Source of the DNA: Hyphodiscus hymeniophilus
Taxonomy: Eukaryota; Ascomycota; Leotiomycetes; Helotiales; Hyphodiscaceae
NCBI GenBank assembly: GCA_016508695.1
Contig: VNKQ01000013.1
Location: forward strand, 1,116,001 to 1,180,000
Direction of reading: 5' to 3'
Length of the DNA stretch: 64,000 nt
Positions 24,072 through 35,690 of this stretch are shown here, in pieces. The stretch's first letter is position 1. Every line of letters starts with the position of its first letter. Under the pieces are notes generated by a model, which was not told the origin of the DNA, did not search any database, and saw only the letters and a program-made list of their open reading frames with translations. Position numbers and translations under genes: made by a program.

Positions 24072-24889
24072 ATGGAGGAAGCCGATAATTCAAATTTTCA
24101 GCTGTTTAGGGACTGTCTCTCAACCCCTCTGATTGAAAAGTCGACAGAAGCTACTCCCAAGAGCAAGAAAGCTCGAAATAAGTCCGGACGCAAGACAGTC
24201 ATCAAGCCAGTGGCGGTTGAGAGTTCTGAGACGAGCGATGCCGATGATTTAGCCGACTTCATAGATGTACGTTGTAAATTTGTGCACATTGAATGGACAG
24301 ATATTAATAAGGTGACAAGTACCTTGCAAAGGAGATATTTGAATGTCTTCCCATGGAACTTCGTACCCTGACCTATTCAGCCTGGCTCAACACTCCAGCT
24401 CTTCAAATGACTTATACCAATCCACCAGCACCTCAAACATTCAGCAGAACCCTAGATGCCCTCGCCCCACACATCGGCGAGTCGCTGTCAACCTACCACT
24501 TCCTCCCATTTCATCGCACAGCCCAAGAATTCCTCCTCCCCATCCTCACCGCATACCTAACCACCATCCTCACAGCACCACCCCCCTCGTCCTGGACGCG
24601 CATTACAGCCACAGAATGCGAGATATGTGAGCGTTCTTGGGTTCCGCTGACGTTCCATCATCTGATTCCAAGAGCTGTGCATACCAAAGTCCTGAAGAGG
24701 GGATGGCACACCGAGGACCAGCTTGAGAATGTGGCTTGGTTGTGTAGGGCTTGTCATAGTTTCGTGCATCGGGTCGCGAGCAATGAGGAGTTGGCGAGGG
24801 AATTTTGGAGTGTGGAACGCTTGCTTGGGAGAGAGGATGTGCTGAGGTTTGCGGGGTGGGCTGGGAAGGTCAGGTGGAAGGCGAGATGA
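24072..24889 (+). CDS. HNH-motif protein, possible nuclease-like zinc protein
   Basis: Model: 24072-24266 and 24320-24889; 254 residues. The N-terminal 65 residues are Lys-rich with nuclear-targeting character (KSKKARNKSGRK). The 53-nt intron has GTACGT and AAG borders. The C-terminal domain holds CEICERSW, then a histidine pair (TFHHLIPRAVH) and later WLCRACHSFVH, together giving CxxC...HH...CxxCH. This is the arrangement of HNH/beta-beta-alpha-metal folds, with two CxxC pairs for a structural zinc and His residues for catalysis. Homologous fungal proteins of this kind are uncharacterised. Whether it cuts DNA cannot be told. It shares a promoter region with the dehalogenase. Confidence 0.75.
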
Positions 24890-25053
24890 AATGAGATATC
24901 TATGGTTGCAGGACCTTGGACATGGCGGTGATGCATTTCATGATATAATTAATACATGGCTAGTTGGAGCTACATTAGGGTATCAAGAGCAGCCATATGT
25001 ACAAAAAACCACACCAGCTGGCGTTGAAACCATCCTCGTCACCAGATACTTGC

Positions 25054-28000
25054 TCAAGTTTGCTCATGGCTAGATTGTTGTCCATCTCGGAAGGCATTGT
25101 AGTTTTCCAGATAGATATCTGCCATCGAATCATTCGGCCATCCATTCCAAGTCCCCACACTGTTCACTAATCCTTCAGCTTCTGGCTCATGTTCTGTCTG
25201 GCCAAGGAACACTCTCACAGCGATGAGTGTTCTTTGGATGAGTTCGGGCCCGTTGCGAGACTGAAAGGCAATTTTGTCCAATTCGACATGGTTCCTCACC
25301 ATCCATCGTAAAACATATATCAGACCGTCATGATCCTCGCTGATGCCCAATACACGCACGTATTCGTGTAGATGAGCGCCTTCGATAGGGTGCAGGAGGT
25401 TTGGGATTGATGGGTGTGGGGTTGTCTCGCTAACTTCAGCAAGTTTCCCGAATTCGTGAACCACGATGGCAAGTTGATCCTTTCGAAGGACCTGCTCCCT
25501 CTCATCTTCGGGTATTTGGAAAGAAGCCTGAAGAGCTTTCTCAAAACCAATACAAAGAAGCTGGAATCCACGTGGATCTAACTCGAGACCTAGTTTGTGG
25601 AAATCCCCCAAAGCAGCAATAAAGACCTTCCATGCGACAATGTCATTCATCGGATTCCCAATGAGAGATTGGTCCATAACTACGCCCCGCCGCACAAGGC
25701 CTTTGAAAAATGCATACCACGCTGGCCGAAATCGAATTTGACTGGTTCTGAGAAGGTTGGCGCAGTGAAGAAGTGGGTTGAGAATGTTACGATTCACGAG
25801 CAATTTCCACCCGGTACCCATCGGAGTATTGCTTTCCGTGTCTCTGTTCGGACCATCCCGTTCATCAGTATGAGTGGAATCTGCTGTAGATGGAACCATG
25901 CGGGGAGCCAAGCGGCAGAGAAGTGATATAAAAGCAGCGAATGTTTCTTCTTGAATGAATTTGGAGACGGTCGGAATATTCGTAAGTCGAGATTGAATAA
26001 AACGACCTTCGAGAAACGCCACGGCTCGACTATCGACTCCGCTGTCTAGGAGATACGTTATTGCACTAGAGAGGCTTTGGGCTTGCTCAACAAGGGAAGT
26101 CAAGAGCCTTCCTGTAGGCCGGATCCCTGCGTGTCTCATCTGTTGGTAAAGCTCATCGATACTGGGAGGTTGCAGGTGAGATTGGTAGAATGCGCTGTAG
26201 TTGTCATTTGATGGTAACCACACTTCTCTCCCTTCACCTGGCGATACCGCAGGTTGGTAGGTCCCAGCAGCTCGTTTCATTTCATACATGAGTTTTGTAA
26301 TCATTGCAGAGTACATTGCTATTGTCGGCTGGCGCCCACTCTGCTGGTAACCAATGAAAGCGGCCCAAGCTTCTTGGACATCCCGAGTAGCTTCTATTCT
26401 TGCAGCCCAGACGCGCGCCTCCGGATCATTCTGCGATCGAAGATTTCTTCTGTAGAATTGTCCGTAGGTGCGCACTACTCTGAGGTTTAGACGTCCCACT
26501 CCTCTTGAAATGGATAGTGTTCGCGTCGGGATTGTTGGTGTTCCATCGGGTTCTTGGCCGCCTAGAACTTTGAGTACTCGATCTTGAGCCACCTCGCTAT
26601 AGCCAGACTCTTTGGCTTGAACTGAAGTGATTATGACTCTGCTGAGGTCATCCTCTGGTGACCTTAAAGCGTCCATTCCATCTTGTTCAACTCTCCAGGG
26701 AGGCCAGCTTCTTGTGCGAAGAGTAGCGGCCCTAGATTCTCTTTCTGATCTCTTGGAAGCTGCCAGGACCCGAGCCACGGCGCGATAGGTGGTTCGGTCA
26801 AGGAGAAGGGCAGGCTCAAAGTGAGTACCCAGCTTCAATATAACTCGTTGGGCCTGCCAATTATAGACCATAGACTTCAACGGATTGATCGACGATGGTA
26901 GCGACAAATCTCGCAATGATCGATTATAGAGTCTGCATAATCGAGCGTGTCTTTCGTTGTCCACCTTTTTCATTTCGCCAGAGTCATGGCCCATATGGAG
27001 TTGTATAAACGCTTCTACCATGTGGGATATGCTGACGATTGCAGCAGGCCACATACGACGCGCCTGTCGCAGCAGTCTATCAAAAATAGCAGAGAAAGAT
27101 GAATGCGATAGACGATCAGGCAGAGTATCGTCGGGTGGAGACATGGTCGACCCTGGCAGGACTGAGTCAATTTCGAACTCGGATTTTGTGGCTAGATTGG
27201 TCCTCGGTATTCGGAGGAGTCGATCCCAACAGTAGACTAAGATTAACTTCAAAGATCGGACGTCTAGATCATTTCTTCCAAGAAGGGCTAGTAGCAGAAA
27301 AGTGGGTTTGATTGAGGGCGTAGAAATGAATCGTTCAGTCATTTGTCCGGCGTCTTGAGCTGAGATCACCCAAGCCCATTCTGCAAGATCTTCAACAGTG
27401 TGGTGATTTTGCTGAAGGACTGCTGATGATTCTCGGATAACATGCCGATCAAATTCGTCTAGCTGAATTGAGTTGAGTCAGTAGTTGAAGTGTTTTGCAG
27501 GCACCGGCACGTACCTTAGGATTTGTAGAGAGGCGAAGATATGCGACTAGTATCAAAGGCAGCGATAACGGCACATGAAGGCCCTTACTTTGTGAATAAT
27601 ATCGTTCTCTTTCAGATGCATCGGAAGTGTACAACCAACGAGGGAGAAAGTAAAGTCGAGAAAGTGGCCTCGATGGGCGTCTGAGGTGTATGGGCCGCCA
27701 CAGGTGTTGGGCCATATTCCTATGGCTTGGGCTCATTTCCGCCAATGCTCTGAACGTTTCCAGCTGCCATTCGACAAATTGTGACTGGTTGGCAGTTTTT
27801 TCTAGTGCTTGCTCAATCGCTAGCTGCCATTTGACAAATTGTGACTGGTTGGCAGCTTTTTCTAGTTGTTGCTCAATCGCCAACTGCTGTTGCCAAGCTT
27901 CTGTTTGTTTCGTTACTATCTGCAGCGCTGCTTCGACAGTCTCCAATTTTTTCTCGGCGAGTATACGCTTCTGCCAAGTTGCGATCCGCCACTCAACTCT

Positions 28001-28831
28001 CTTCAGCTTCTTATCGAGAATGATCGACTCTTTATCGACCAAATCCAACTGCCCCCAGATCAGCTGTCTTTCGACCTTTTCGACCTTTTCGAGCTGCCTG
28101 TCGATGACTCTTAGCAGTTTCTTGATCATATATCGGTGCCCGAAGGCCTCTAGTCGTACTTCAACCAGCTCAAGTTGTTGCTCGAGTTTGTCAAATTTTG
28201 GCCAGATATGCAACTTTATTTTTTCATTTCGCTTCCTCATCCGCTGCTTCTTGCCCGGCCGTTTCTTGTCCTGCCTTTCAGGTTTCGATGCTTTCGTAAA
28301 ATCGGCATAATCAACGTACTGATCTTTGTGGGGAGAGTTGAGCTCTGCATTCTTTTTCTCCTCTCGTTCCTGAGGGGGATCCTCGGGCCGCCAGATCACC
28401 CGCCGTACGACTCGCCATATATTTTGCCAGCAGAATGCTTTTCCTGGCTCTGTTTTAGATCTCCAGGAAACATCTTTCGCGCGGTAATTTGGGCTTCTGG
28501 TGCCTTGGACTGGTTTCTGAGGAGATGGCCTTGAAGTAACCTCTGTCTTGAAACTAACAGTGGCAACATCCGATGCCATACTACTACGCGACTGATGTGC
28601 TACCTTTTTGTAGACTTGGGTTCTCTTGACTGGACTTCGCCGATCGTCGTTCGAGTATGAGCGAGTGTACAAGGAAGAATGTGGGCGGGAAGACTGCAAG
28701 AAGATCGTTAGTAAATGTTTCTCCGTCATACAAAAGCTTGATTAGCTTACAGTAGTCTCTCTGCCATGTCTAGCGGATCTTTGGTAGAAGGCAATGGCCA
28801 ATTTCGAGGGGAATAGGCGCCGTGGTTGCAT
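25054..28831 (-). CDS. large mitochondrial coiled-coil / helical-repeat (PPR-like) protein
   Basis: Model: 28831-28751, 28693-27515, 27462-25054; 1222 residues. Exon 1 encodes a basic, Arg-rich amphipathic leader (MQPRRLFPSKLAIAFYQRS) typical of mitochondrial import. Residues ~130-330 are Lys/Glu/Gln-rich heptads (LEQQLELVEVRLEAF, VEKVERQLIWGQLDLV), i.e. a long coiled coil containing a 20-residue tandem duplication. The last ~800 residues are helical and contain pentatricopeptide-like segments (AWAAFIGYQQSGRQPTIAMY; ELYQQMRHAGIRPTGRLLTS). Both introns (57 and 52 nt) have good GT-AG borders, and the exon frames agree. It could be an RNA-binding factor for a mitochondrial transcript, as for other fungal PPR proteins, but no exact orthologue is recognised. 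The two large open frames might be annotated as separate genes by mistake; the clean 52-nt intron argues for one. Confidence 0.78.
27763..27882. repeat. two-copy 60-nt tandem repeat inside coding sequence
   Basis: Units 27763-27822 and 27823-27882 differ at only a handful of positions. On the minus strand each encodes 20 residues of the coiled coil (AIEQ(Q/A)LEK(A/T)ANQSQFV(K/E)WQL). The period is a multiple of three, so the frame is kept; it is likely a recent in-frame duplication. Confidence 0.92.
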
Positions 28832-29354
28832 TCGTTCATTATGTCCACGGCTGGTGTGCTGGCTGGACGTAGAAAGCAATGTGCGAAGAATTTACATAAA
28901 GCGGAATATAGACAAGTAGATAGTGATGGTACGTGAGAAGGAATGGGCGATATTAGAGGAAAGAAGGCTCAATTGCTTGATTGACTCGAGTGCTGGTTAA
29001 GAACCTACCTATTGAGCCTCAAGAAAATCCCCAAAGCTCGGGCCGCAATAAACCCAAAACAGCCTAACGCTAAACTTGTTCCCTGTTGGTCTTCATTCTG
29101 AATCGAACAATTCACTTCACCCCAGACAAATCCGAGAAAAGATTCATTTGTTCGTCTTTCCTCACATGAAGTCTATTGCAAATGGGCATAGTTTTTGACT
29201 TCATTATAATCGGAACACGTGGCGGCGACTCAACATTCACCTAGCTCAACCCCTTTGTGTCTGTCACACATATCCTTCACTATCCTCAATCGCGACTCGC
29301 GACAAACCGCGAATTCAGACTCCCAAACCATCGCGACCAACGACAGACCTCCTG
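28832..29354. promoter_or_regulatory. divergent intergenic region
   Basis: The 523 nt separate the divergent starts at 28831 (minus) and 29355 (plus) and carry both promoters. A frame at 29219-29545 overlaps the next gene in another frame and is a shadow. Confidence 0.5.
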
Positions 29355-32097
29355 ATGGCCACCGTCGATGGGGCCCTGAGTCCACCACCGGACACAGACG
29401 CCGCAAATTCCTCTTTCCCACTCTCGGCGAAGCGCAAACGCGACGAAAGTATCGAGGCTCAGAACCACACAAATGGCATCAGCGACTCGAAGAATACTAT
29501 TGCATCCGCACCTCTAACGCCCGAGGAGTCTCAGGCTTTCATTAGAGGGTTGATTGATGTTCTTAAAGGGTAAATCAACACGACGTTCATCTTACAACTT
29601 TAACCTTGATCCTGCCACTGTTCAAATGAAACGAACAACCGCTGATCTGAAGTCCAGCCATGATACTACTCCCTCCATCCTCAATCGACCTCTTCCCGAC
29701 CACGCATCATCTGACGAACCTCAAGCAAAGAGGCACAAAGCCGAAGGCACCGCCGATCATAATACTATCTTGACGCGCCAGTCAGAAAACTCCTACTCTA
29801 CTATTGAAGAAGTCCTCGATGACATCGACTTGATTGTTTCCGATATCACAGAGAAGCTGCACTTGCCAAGCGCCGCAAATCACCCGGTTCCCTCTTCGCT
29901 CTCACAGACAGAGACCTCTTTGAAGATCGCTGCCTTCAAGAGGAGAGCACATCAGCTTGTCCATCGAGAAAAGAGAGCCAAGGAGCAGAATGTGCCAGGA
30001 GGAACAAATGGGGACGTGTCGAGCTTGAGCACTATTAATGGTATCGATGGAGGTTTGAGTACAAATCGACAAGTCCTGACGCTGTATGGATCAGCTGGAC
30101 CGCAGTCGAAGCAGCTCTTCTCCAGTCTCCAGTTGCCAACCAGAGTTGCTGGTGAGAACGAAGATATTGTGCAACCCCTCCGAGAGTCCGGACTCCCCAA
30201 TGGCATCACAACTACTCAGATCGTCCCTATCCTATCCACAGGCTTGAAAGACGACAAGAAACGTGTACCAACCTTGGGAGAATTGTTTCCAACTCCAACA
30301 ACAGTCCCGCAACTTCAGCCACCAAAACCTTCTAAGATTGCGGTTACCCGATCCTCCCCGGTCGGTTGGTATCAACCCGGTTCAGTCAATCTGCTTCCAA
30401 AGAACGGGACTTACTTCAGACAAACAATCTCAACTGGCCACTGGCTCGACTATAGTAATGCTTCTCCAACCCCTGGTAGCAAGAGAAAGCAAAGAGACAG
30501 AGCATTGAGCCTTGGTGCCGCTAAGGCTCCTCAAGTCGATGCCGACCCGATAGAATCAGAGAGTACAAAGTTGGACAACCTGTTCCGAAGCGCATACTCT
30601 AGCTTCGCCCCATGCAAGGATGACGCTGCCGCAGTTATTCCTGGTGGCATGCTGGATCGGATCTGGTGGCAGCACATCGGAGAGAAGAGCTTCGAACGCC
30701 TTGTGCAAAACGCAAACATATTGGATGTTGTGGTTGATTCTGAGGTCAATAATGACCAGTCTAGGACCGAGGGTGAGGATGAAGAGGAGATGTTTAGGGA
30801 AGCTGTGGAGAATTTCGCTGGACCTGTGGATCCTAACTTGGAATCTGTCGTGAAGGCCGCGGACGAAAAAGATGTGGATGAGATTCTCGAAGAAATTTCG
30901 GATCTTCTGCGAACATTGAATTCTCACCAACGAAACCGTCACTTGAATCTGAACTCATCACGTTCAAGTGGCCTCTTGAATGGTCCAGACACTACATCTC
31001 TCGGTACACCCTTGAAGCCAAGCGACCCCGAGATTTCAATATACGAGATTCTCAAATCACAATTAACATTGATGATTGCAACGTTACCACCTTATGCTAT
31101 CGCCAAACTCGACTCCGATCAGCTTGCCGAGCTTGCTATCAGTACCAAGATTGAAATTCGACTGGAGGACCATCAAGGTGTCATGGAAGAAGACGAGGCA
31201 TCAGCTCGGGCAAAAGCTTTGGCTTTCAGTGCAGCTTCTGCAACACGGCCAGTTCCTCAGCCACAACATCGTCCCAGCTCTGCTGCTCTTTATGGCAATC
31301 AATATGCAGCCCCACGACCCACGCCTCAAGCTCAACATCAGTACTACGGTCAGGGACAGACACCTGTTCGACCACCATCTAATAATATGCAACGACCACC
31401 TGCGACCGCTCAAGTCCCTTACCAATCTCAACGACCCGCTGCTGCCGCGCCATTCCGTCCTGGCTCTTATGGTGCTCAGACTTATCAATCTCCGAGACCA
31501 CAACAATCCTACACGCCGCAGCCACAATACCAGCAAACTCCTCTTGCCAACTACAACCGCCCCGCTGGCCAAACCTATCAAGGAGCACCTCAATCTGCTC
31601 CGCCTGCCGCCATGAATCCCCGCTATCAAGGTCAGCCGGCATATACTCAGCAAGCTCCAGCCCAGAACGGAATTGGCTATCAGTATGGCAATGGTGTCAA
31701 TGCAATACAACAAGTCTCACCACAGAAGCCCATGCATAGTCCCCAAGCTGCGTATAATCAGGCCCAGCCTCGACCTGCTTATTCAACACCCACACCTCCC
31801 GTCGCCCCGGATCGTAGAACCTATCTGCAGAATCCGATGGCGCCGCAGATGCTGAATGGAGGGTCTACCCCATCACATCAACAGCAGAGCGTACCTCAGC
31901 CACCGCTAGGTCCCACAAACTATCAAACTTTCATGACGACAGAGCAACAATCAAGCATGATGGAACGCCAACGTGCACAATTAGCGCAGCAACAAGGCCT
32001 ACAGCAGCAGATTGCGAGAAATGCCGCTCAAGCGGGGACTCTGGGGTCTCCATCAAAGTCACAGGTTAACGGCAATGCTCTTACCGCCGGACAATGA
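29355..32097 (+). CDS. conserved fungal protein with Gln/Pro-rich C-terminus, probably nuclear
   Basis: Model: 29355-29569 and 29658-32097; 884 residues. The 88-nt intron (GTAAAT...CCAG) joins ..RGLIDVLKG to HDTTPSILNRPL.., removing an apparent frame shift. The N-terminus carries a basic AKRKR motif and later QAKRHKAEG, consistent with nuclear location. Residues ~85-430 are conserved-looking, with TIEEVLDDIDLIVSDI, TPTLGELFP-like segments and GWYQPGSVNLLP...GHWLDYSNA. An acidic helical part follows (DEILEEISDLLRTLNS). From ~560 on the protein is extremely Gln/Pro/Tyr-rich, resembling a transcription-associated low-complexity domain. I do not recognise a named family, and a chromatin or transcription role is inference from composition only. 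Confidence 0.75.
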
Positions 32098-32877
32098 CCT
32101 TAGGTTATATTTGGTTCTTGATTGGATGATCATAACAGTTCTTCCACTGTGAAATGTAATGTTTGTTAAAATTATCTGGCTGGTGGCTTTATAGGCTGGC
32201 GTTCCCCTCGACTGATAGGAAGGCATGGAGTCGATGGCAGTCCTTTGCACCACATGGATGGTCTTGCCCGGGAGCACTTTAAAATGGACTCGCAGGCACA
32301 AAATGTACGTTATATTGGACAGGTTCATTGGAACTGAAATGCAAGTGACTTGAATCAAATTCTTATGGATGCTGTCAACCCAGGTACAGATCTACATGAG
32401 CGGCATGAATCGCTCTTCAACAAGACCAATTCAAGTAGGAGCATGAAACTTATTGGCTTAAATCATTTTAAAGTCAAGCGATGGAACTTTGATTGTGTCT
32501 TGAATATTCTGGTGCCTGGCCTCATTTCCACGCCAAGGGTATCTACTTGCGGCAGAATACTCGAGTATGGGGATGGAAAAAGCCGGCACCCTACGTCATT
32601 TCGAACTCATGAATTGTCCCTGAAAACTCCCCTCGAGAAGAACATCGGAAACAGAGAGCAGCTCCTACATATCAATAGTCACCACGTGTAGAGTCTTCCT
32701 GCCAAACTCTCCACCAGCAACTCTCAAACGCAAATCGATCAACGGCGGGAAACCGCGTTTAGAGAGTCCGCCTTGTAGTGTAGCTTTCCGCAACGCTACA
32801 AACCGTTTTACCAAGACGCTTCGTCACAGAACACACAACTCCAACACCCTGCAAAAAGACCAAACCAAATAGTCAAG
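32098..32877. other. intergenic region
   Basis: No coding feature supported; a 113-residue frame at 32350-32691 looks random. It holds the 3' flank of the preceding gene and the promoter of the next. Confidence 0.45.
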
Positions 32878-33903
32878 ATGACTACCCCAACTTTGATCGA
32901 CATGCCCGATCCTCCTTCGAATCCCGACACGCCGACAGAAGCGCCGTGAGCCCTTTCCCATGCCTCTATTCACGCTCGAAGAAACCAAGCTGACCTGCAA
33001 AGTGGCACCCCGAACTCAACAACAACTTCCCTCTCCGCCCTCTCCACGACTGCGATCAAAGATGGCCACCGCGGCAGCGTCCTACCTCACACTGGCCACA
33101 GTCACCACCACACGCTCTCCTCCAACACCCTTGAAGCCGAACGCGCAGATCGTATCTCTCGTCTCGCGGGTCTCGAACGAGTGTCCACTGCCCGTCCTCC
33201 AAACCTCAACGCTGTGGGCCCAGCAGCAGGTGCCCCGGTGGCTGGTCAAATTCCAGGCTATTTTGACGCAAATGGGAATCCCGTGTACACAACCAAGATG
33301 TCGACTGTAGGCTCTGCATCTGCGACAGGCTCTGTTGCCGGAACCGGAAGAACTACGACGTGGGCGAGCGGAAGTACGAAGGGTCAAACGGAGGCCGATG
33401 ATGATGAACGAGAGGCAGATCAGATGAGCATGGATGCGAATTATCGCGACTCGGACCGTTTCTCTGCTTCAGCTATGGACGAGGATCTTGATGGGGATGG
33501 CATGAGCGATGATACTTCTCTTGTTGGGTTTGGAGAGGGAGCTGGCTCTACGGTTTCTGGACCAACGTATAGCAGGAGCAACTTGGTGCCCAGACCGAGT
33601 CTTCTGCAACAGACTAGTGGTACGGGAACACCATTGAGTGCTAGTTCAACTGCTGCGGCTGAGCAGCAGAGACGGGAAGCTAGGATCATCGATGGATTGG
33701 CTGCTGATGAGCCGGGTAGTGGGTATATGGATACGGCTGCCAGAGGCGGCATGGGAATTCCGCCGACGAGGGGATCAGGCGAGGGTGTCCAGGCTGCGGA
33801 AAGAATCATGCAGAACAGACTTGATGATGGAGAGGGTAGGAAACCACCTTTGGGAAGTCCTGATGAGGCTGGTTTGGGGAAGTTCTACTTCGAGAAGAAA
33901 TGA
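32878..33903 (+). CDS. hypothetical conserved Ser/Gly-rich protein
   Basis: Model: 32878-32945 and 33003-33903; 322 residues, starting MTTPTLIDMPDPPSNPDTP. The 57-nt intron has a GTGAGC donor, GCTGAC branch point and AAAG acceptor; joining gives ..TPTEAPGTPNSTTTSLSAL.., an even composition across the junction. A His-rich patch (HTGHSHHH) is followed by a short helical, probably conserved block (LEAERADRISRLAGLERVS), then GYFDANGNPVYTTKMSTVG, an acidic segment, and a C-terminal helix (GVQAAERIMQNRLDDGEGRKPP). No enzyme motif, signal or membrane segment is present. The family looks fungal and is not recognised here; the pattern of short conserved helices in a disordered chain suggests a complex subunit. 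Confidence 0.7.
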
Positions 33904-34310
33904 GGGCAATGTCTGCTGTCGAAATTGGTTGGATTGGCGTTGAATTTGGTGTGGAGGGATTGTCATCATGATACCATCACAAACTCATCTGATTGGAGAA
34001 GTGAGTTATGTTCGGAGATTTCTTCTGAGGTATTGGTTTTCATACGAATAGATTATAGTGCCAGATCTCGTTCATTTTTCTATTGACCTTACCCGGCTAG
34101 AATGATGACAGCGAGATGGCGACCACCTGACAAGTAGCCCTTCCGACTACGTATATATCTAGTATGAAAACAGCAATCAATCTTCACTAGTTCATACCAA
34201 TTAGATGAACAAAGATTAAGGAGGACATTTGACGATAGCTGAATAGTTTCGACCAGTTCAAGCTGGCTCATCTCATATGGGTTGGGAAAAGAACCAAGAA
34301 GGGGTTATCA
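33904..34310. other. intergenic region between convergent genes
   Basis: 407 nt of 3' flanks of two convergent genes. No feature was recognised. Confidence 0.5.
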
Positions 34311-35690
34311 TCACCGCCTCTCATTTAACTCCTCCCATTGAACACCGGCCCATTCTTCTACATATCCCACTCCACGCTCCACACCCTTGGCCTGACAATC
34401 CTTCCCACAAACCCCCACAATAATGGTCCCCCACTCCATTCCGTCAAGGCCCATTTCCTCACTCTCCAACTCCATAATAGCATGCGGCGTGAGCTGAACC
34501 TCAAAGACCCTCCCCGCTCCACAGTTTCCACATCTAGGAATCCTACCCCCAGCTCCATTACTAACTTGAACCTTCCCCTCATGATTTCCACCACTAAGCA
34601 GCTTCCCCACAGCATCATGCTTCGAATATAACAACGGCTGCCCCTTGAATTCATACCGAATGACCTGCTCAGGATTCTGCGCCAACCGGTCAGCGAATTT
34701 CTGGAATGTCTTGTCGATGCTGCTTTCGTATACATCCTTATCCTCCTTCAGACTCCCACCGCTGGAATTTGGCTCGTCGAGATCCATGGTTGTAGCTGGG
34801 ATGGCTATCTCGGCGACTTTGTCCAGGATCTCGTAGTCCGCGTCGACGAGGTAGTATAAAGGGAATGCTGGCGGAAGGGCTGATTCTCCTGGCCAGGCTT
34901 CAGGAGGTGGGGGTGGCCCGAATGGCGCTGGAGGAGGGGAGTTGAGGTTTAGTGCTAATGCGAAAGTTTTGGGAAGGTCGGAGGTGTCGGAAGGAGATTG
35001 AGAAGGTTGAGATGGTTTGGAGGATGGTTCTGAGGTGGCTGGACTTGCGATGGATGGATTCGAAGGTGTTGGGGAAGATGTGGAGAAGGGATTCGAAGAC
35101 ATGGAAGTCGATATGCTAGTTGAAAATGGGTTTGCTGAGGAAGAAGTGGATGATTGCTTGGTACCGAACAATGTCTCTCCTATATTGATGGCGGGTTTTG
35201 AAGGCTGTACCACTGCTCTAGGCGCTTGCTTCGTGACTTCTTTCTTGTCTTTTGCGACTTCTAAGATTTGAACAGCTCGTAATGCCCGTACACTTCCATC
35301 CTTGCGCCTACAGGTCTTTCGTCGGCATGAAAATACGTATAGGCGTCTCTCGTGTCCAGGGAAGAATTCAGGAAGGTCTCCGTTAAGCTGGAGGAGCAGG
35401 ACCATAAGGTCGTGGCATACTTTGCATTTGGCGAGTGCGGCGGATGGTGAGGTAGAGAGGCCAATCCATTCCTAATTCAACTTGTCAGATTTCAACTCGA
35501 AAGATGAATCCTGAATTCCGCAGCGGCCGAAAGTAGGAGAGCGAAATATAGATCTTGAACATACAGGTCTTCCTCCGAGGTGGCTAATTGTATCGTCTGA
35601 TGCCTCCTTTGATGCGTATCCCAACAAAACGTTCGTCTCGGTGTAATGGTTCTCCTCACCACCAGAAGAATCACTATCGTAAGAAGCCAT
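34311..35690 (-). CDS. tsr4: Tsr4 / PDCD2-family 40S ribosome assembly chaperone
   Basis: Homologue of yeast Tsr4 and human PDCD2/PDCD2L, dedicated chaperones of ribosomal protein uS5 (Rps2) during 40S assembly. Model: 35690-35565 and 35471-34311; 428 residues. The N-terminus has the family start (NVLLGYASKEASDDTISHLGGRPEWIG, written here in two pieces across the intron: ..HLGGRP then EWIGLS..). Zinc-ligand pairs are CKVCHDLM and later CRRKTC. A long Ser/Pro-rich linker separates this from the C-terminal PDCD2_C domain, with QVIRYEFKGQPLLYS, CGNCGAGRVFEVQLTP and WGTIIVGVCGKDC. The 93-nt intron is longer than most here. It is convergent with the preceding gene; the left flank beyond 35690 is a long gene-poor gap. 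Confidence 0.9.

Noticed and set aside
25320..25571. Minus-strand 83-codon frame
   Set aside because: Other-frame shadow of the large mitochondrial protein gene.
27690..28310. 206-codon plus-strand frame rich in Ser/Cys/Phe
   Set aside because: Mirror image of the coiled-coil repeats on the minus strand.
31076..31713. Overlapping long frames on both strands
   Set aside because: Shadows of the Gln/Pro-rich coding tail; low-complexity DNA stays open in several frames.
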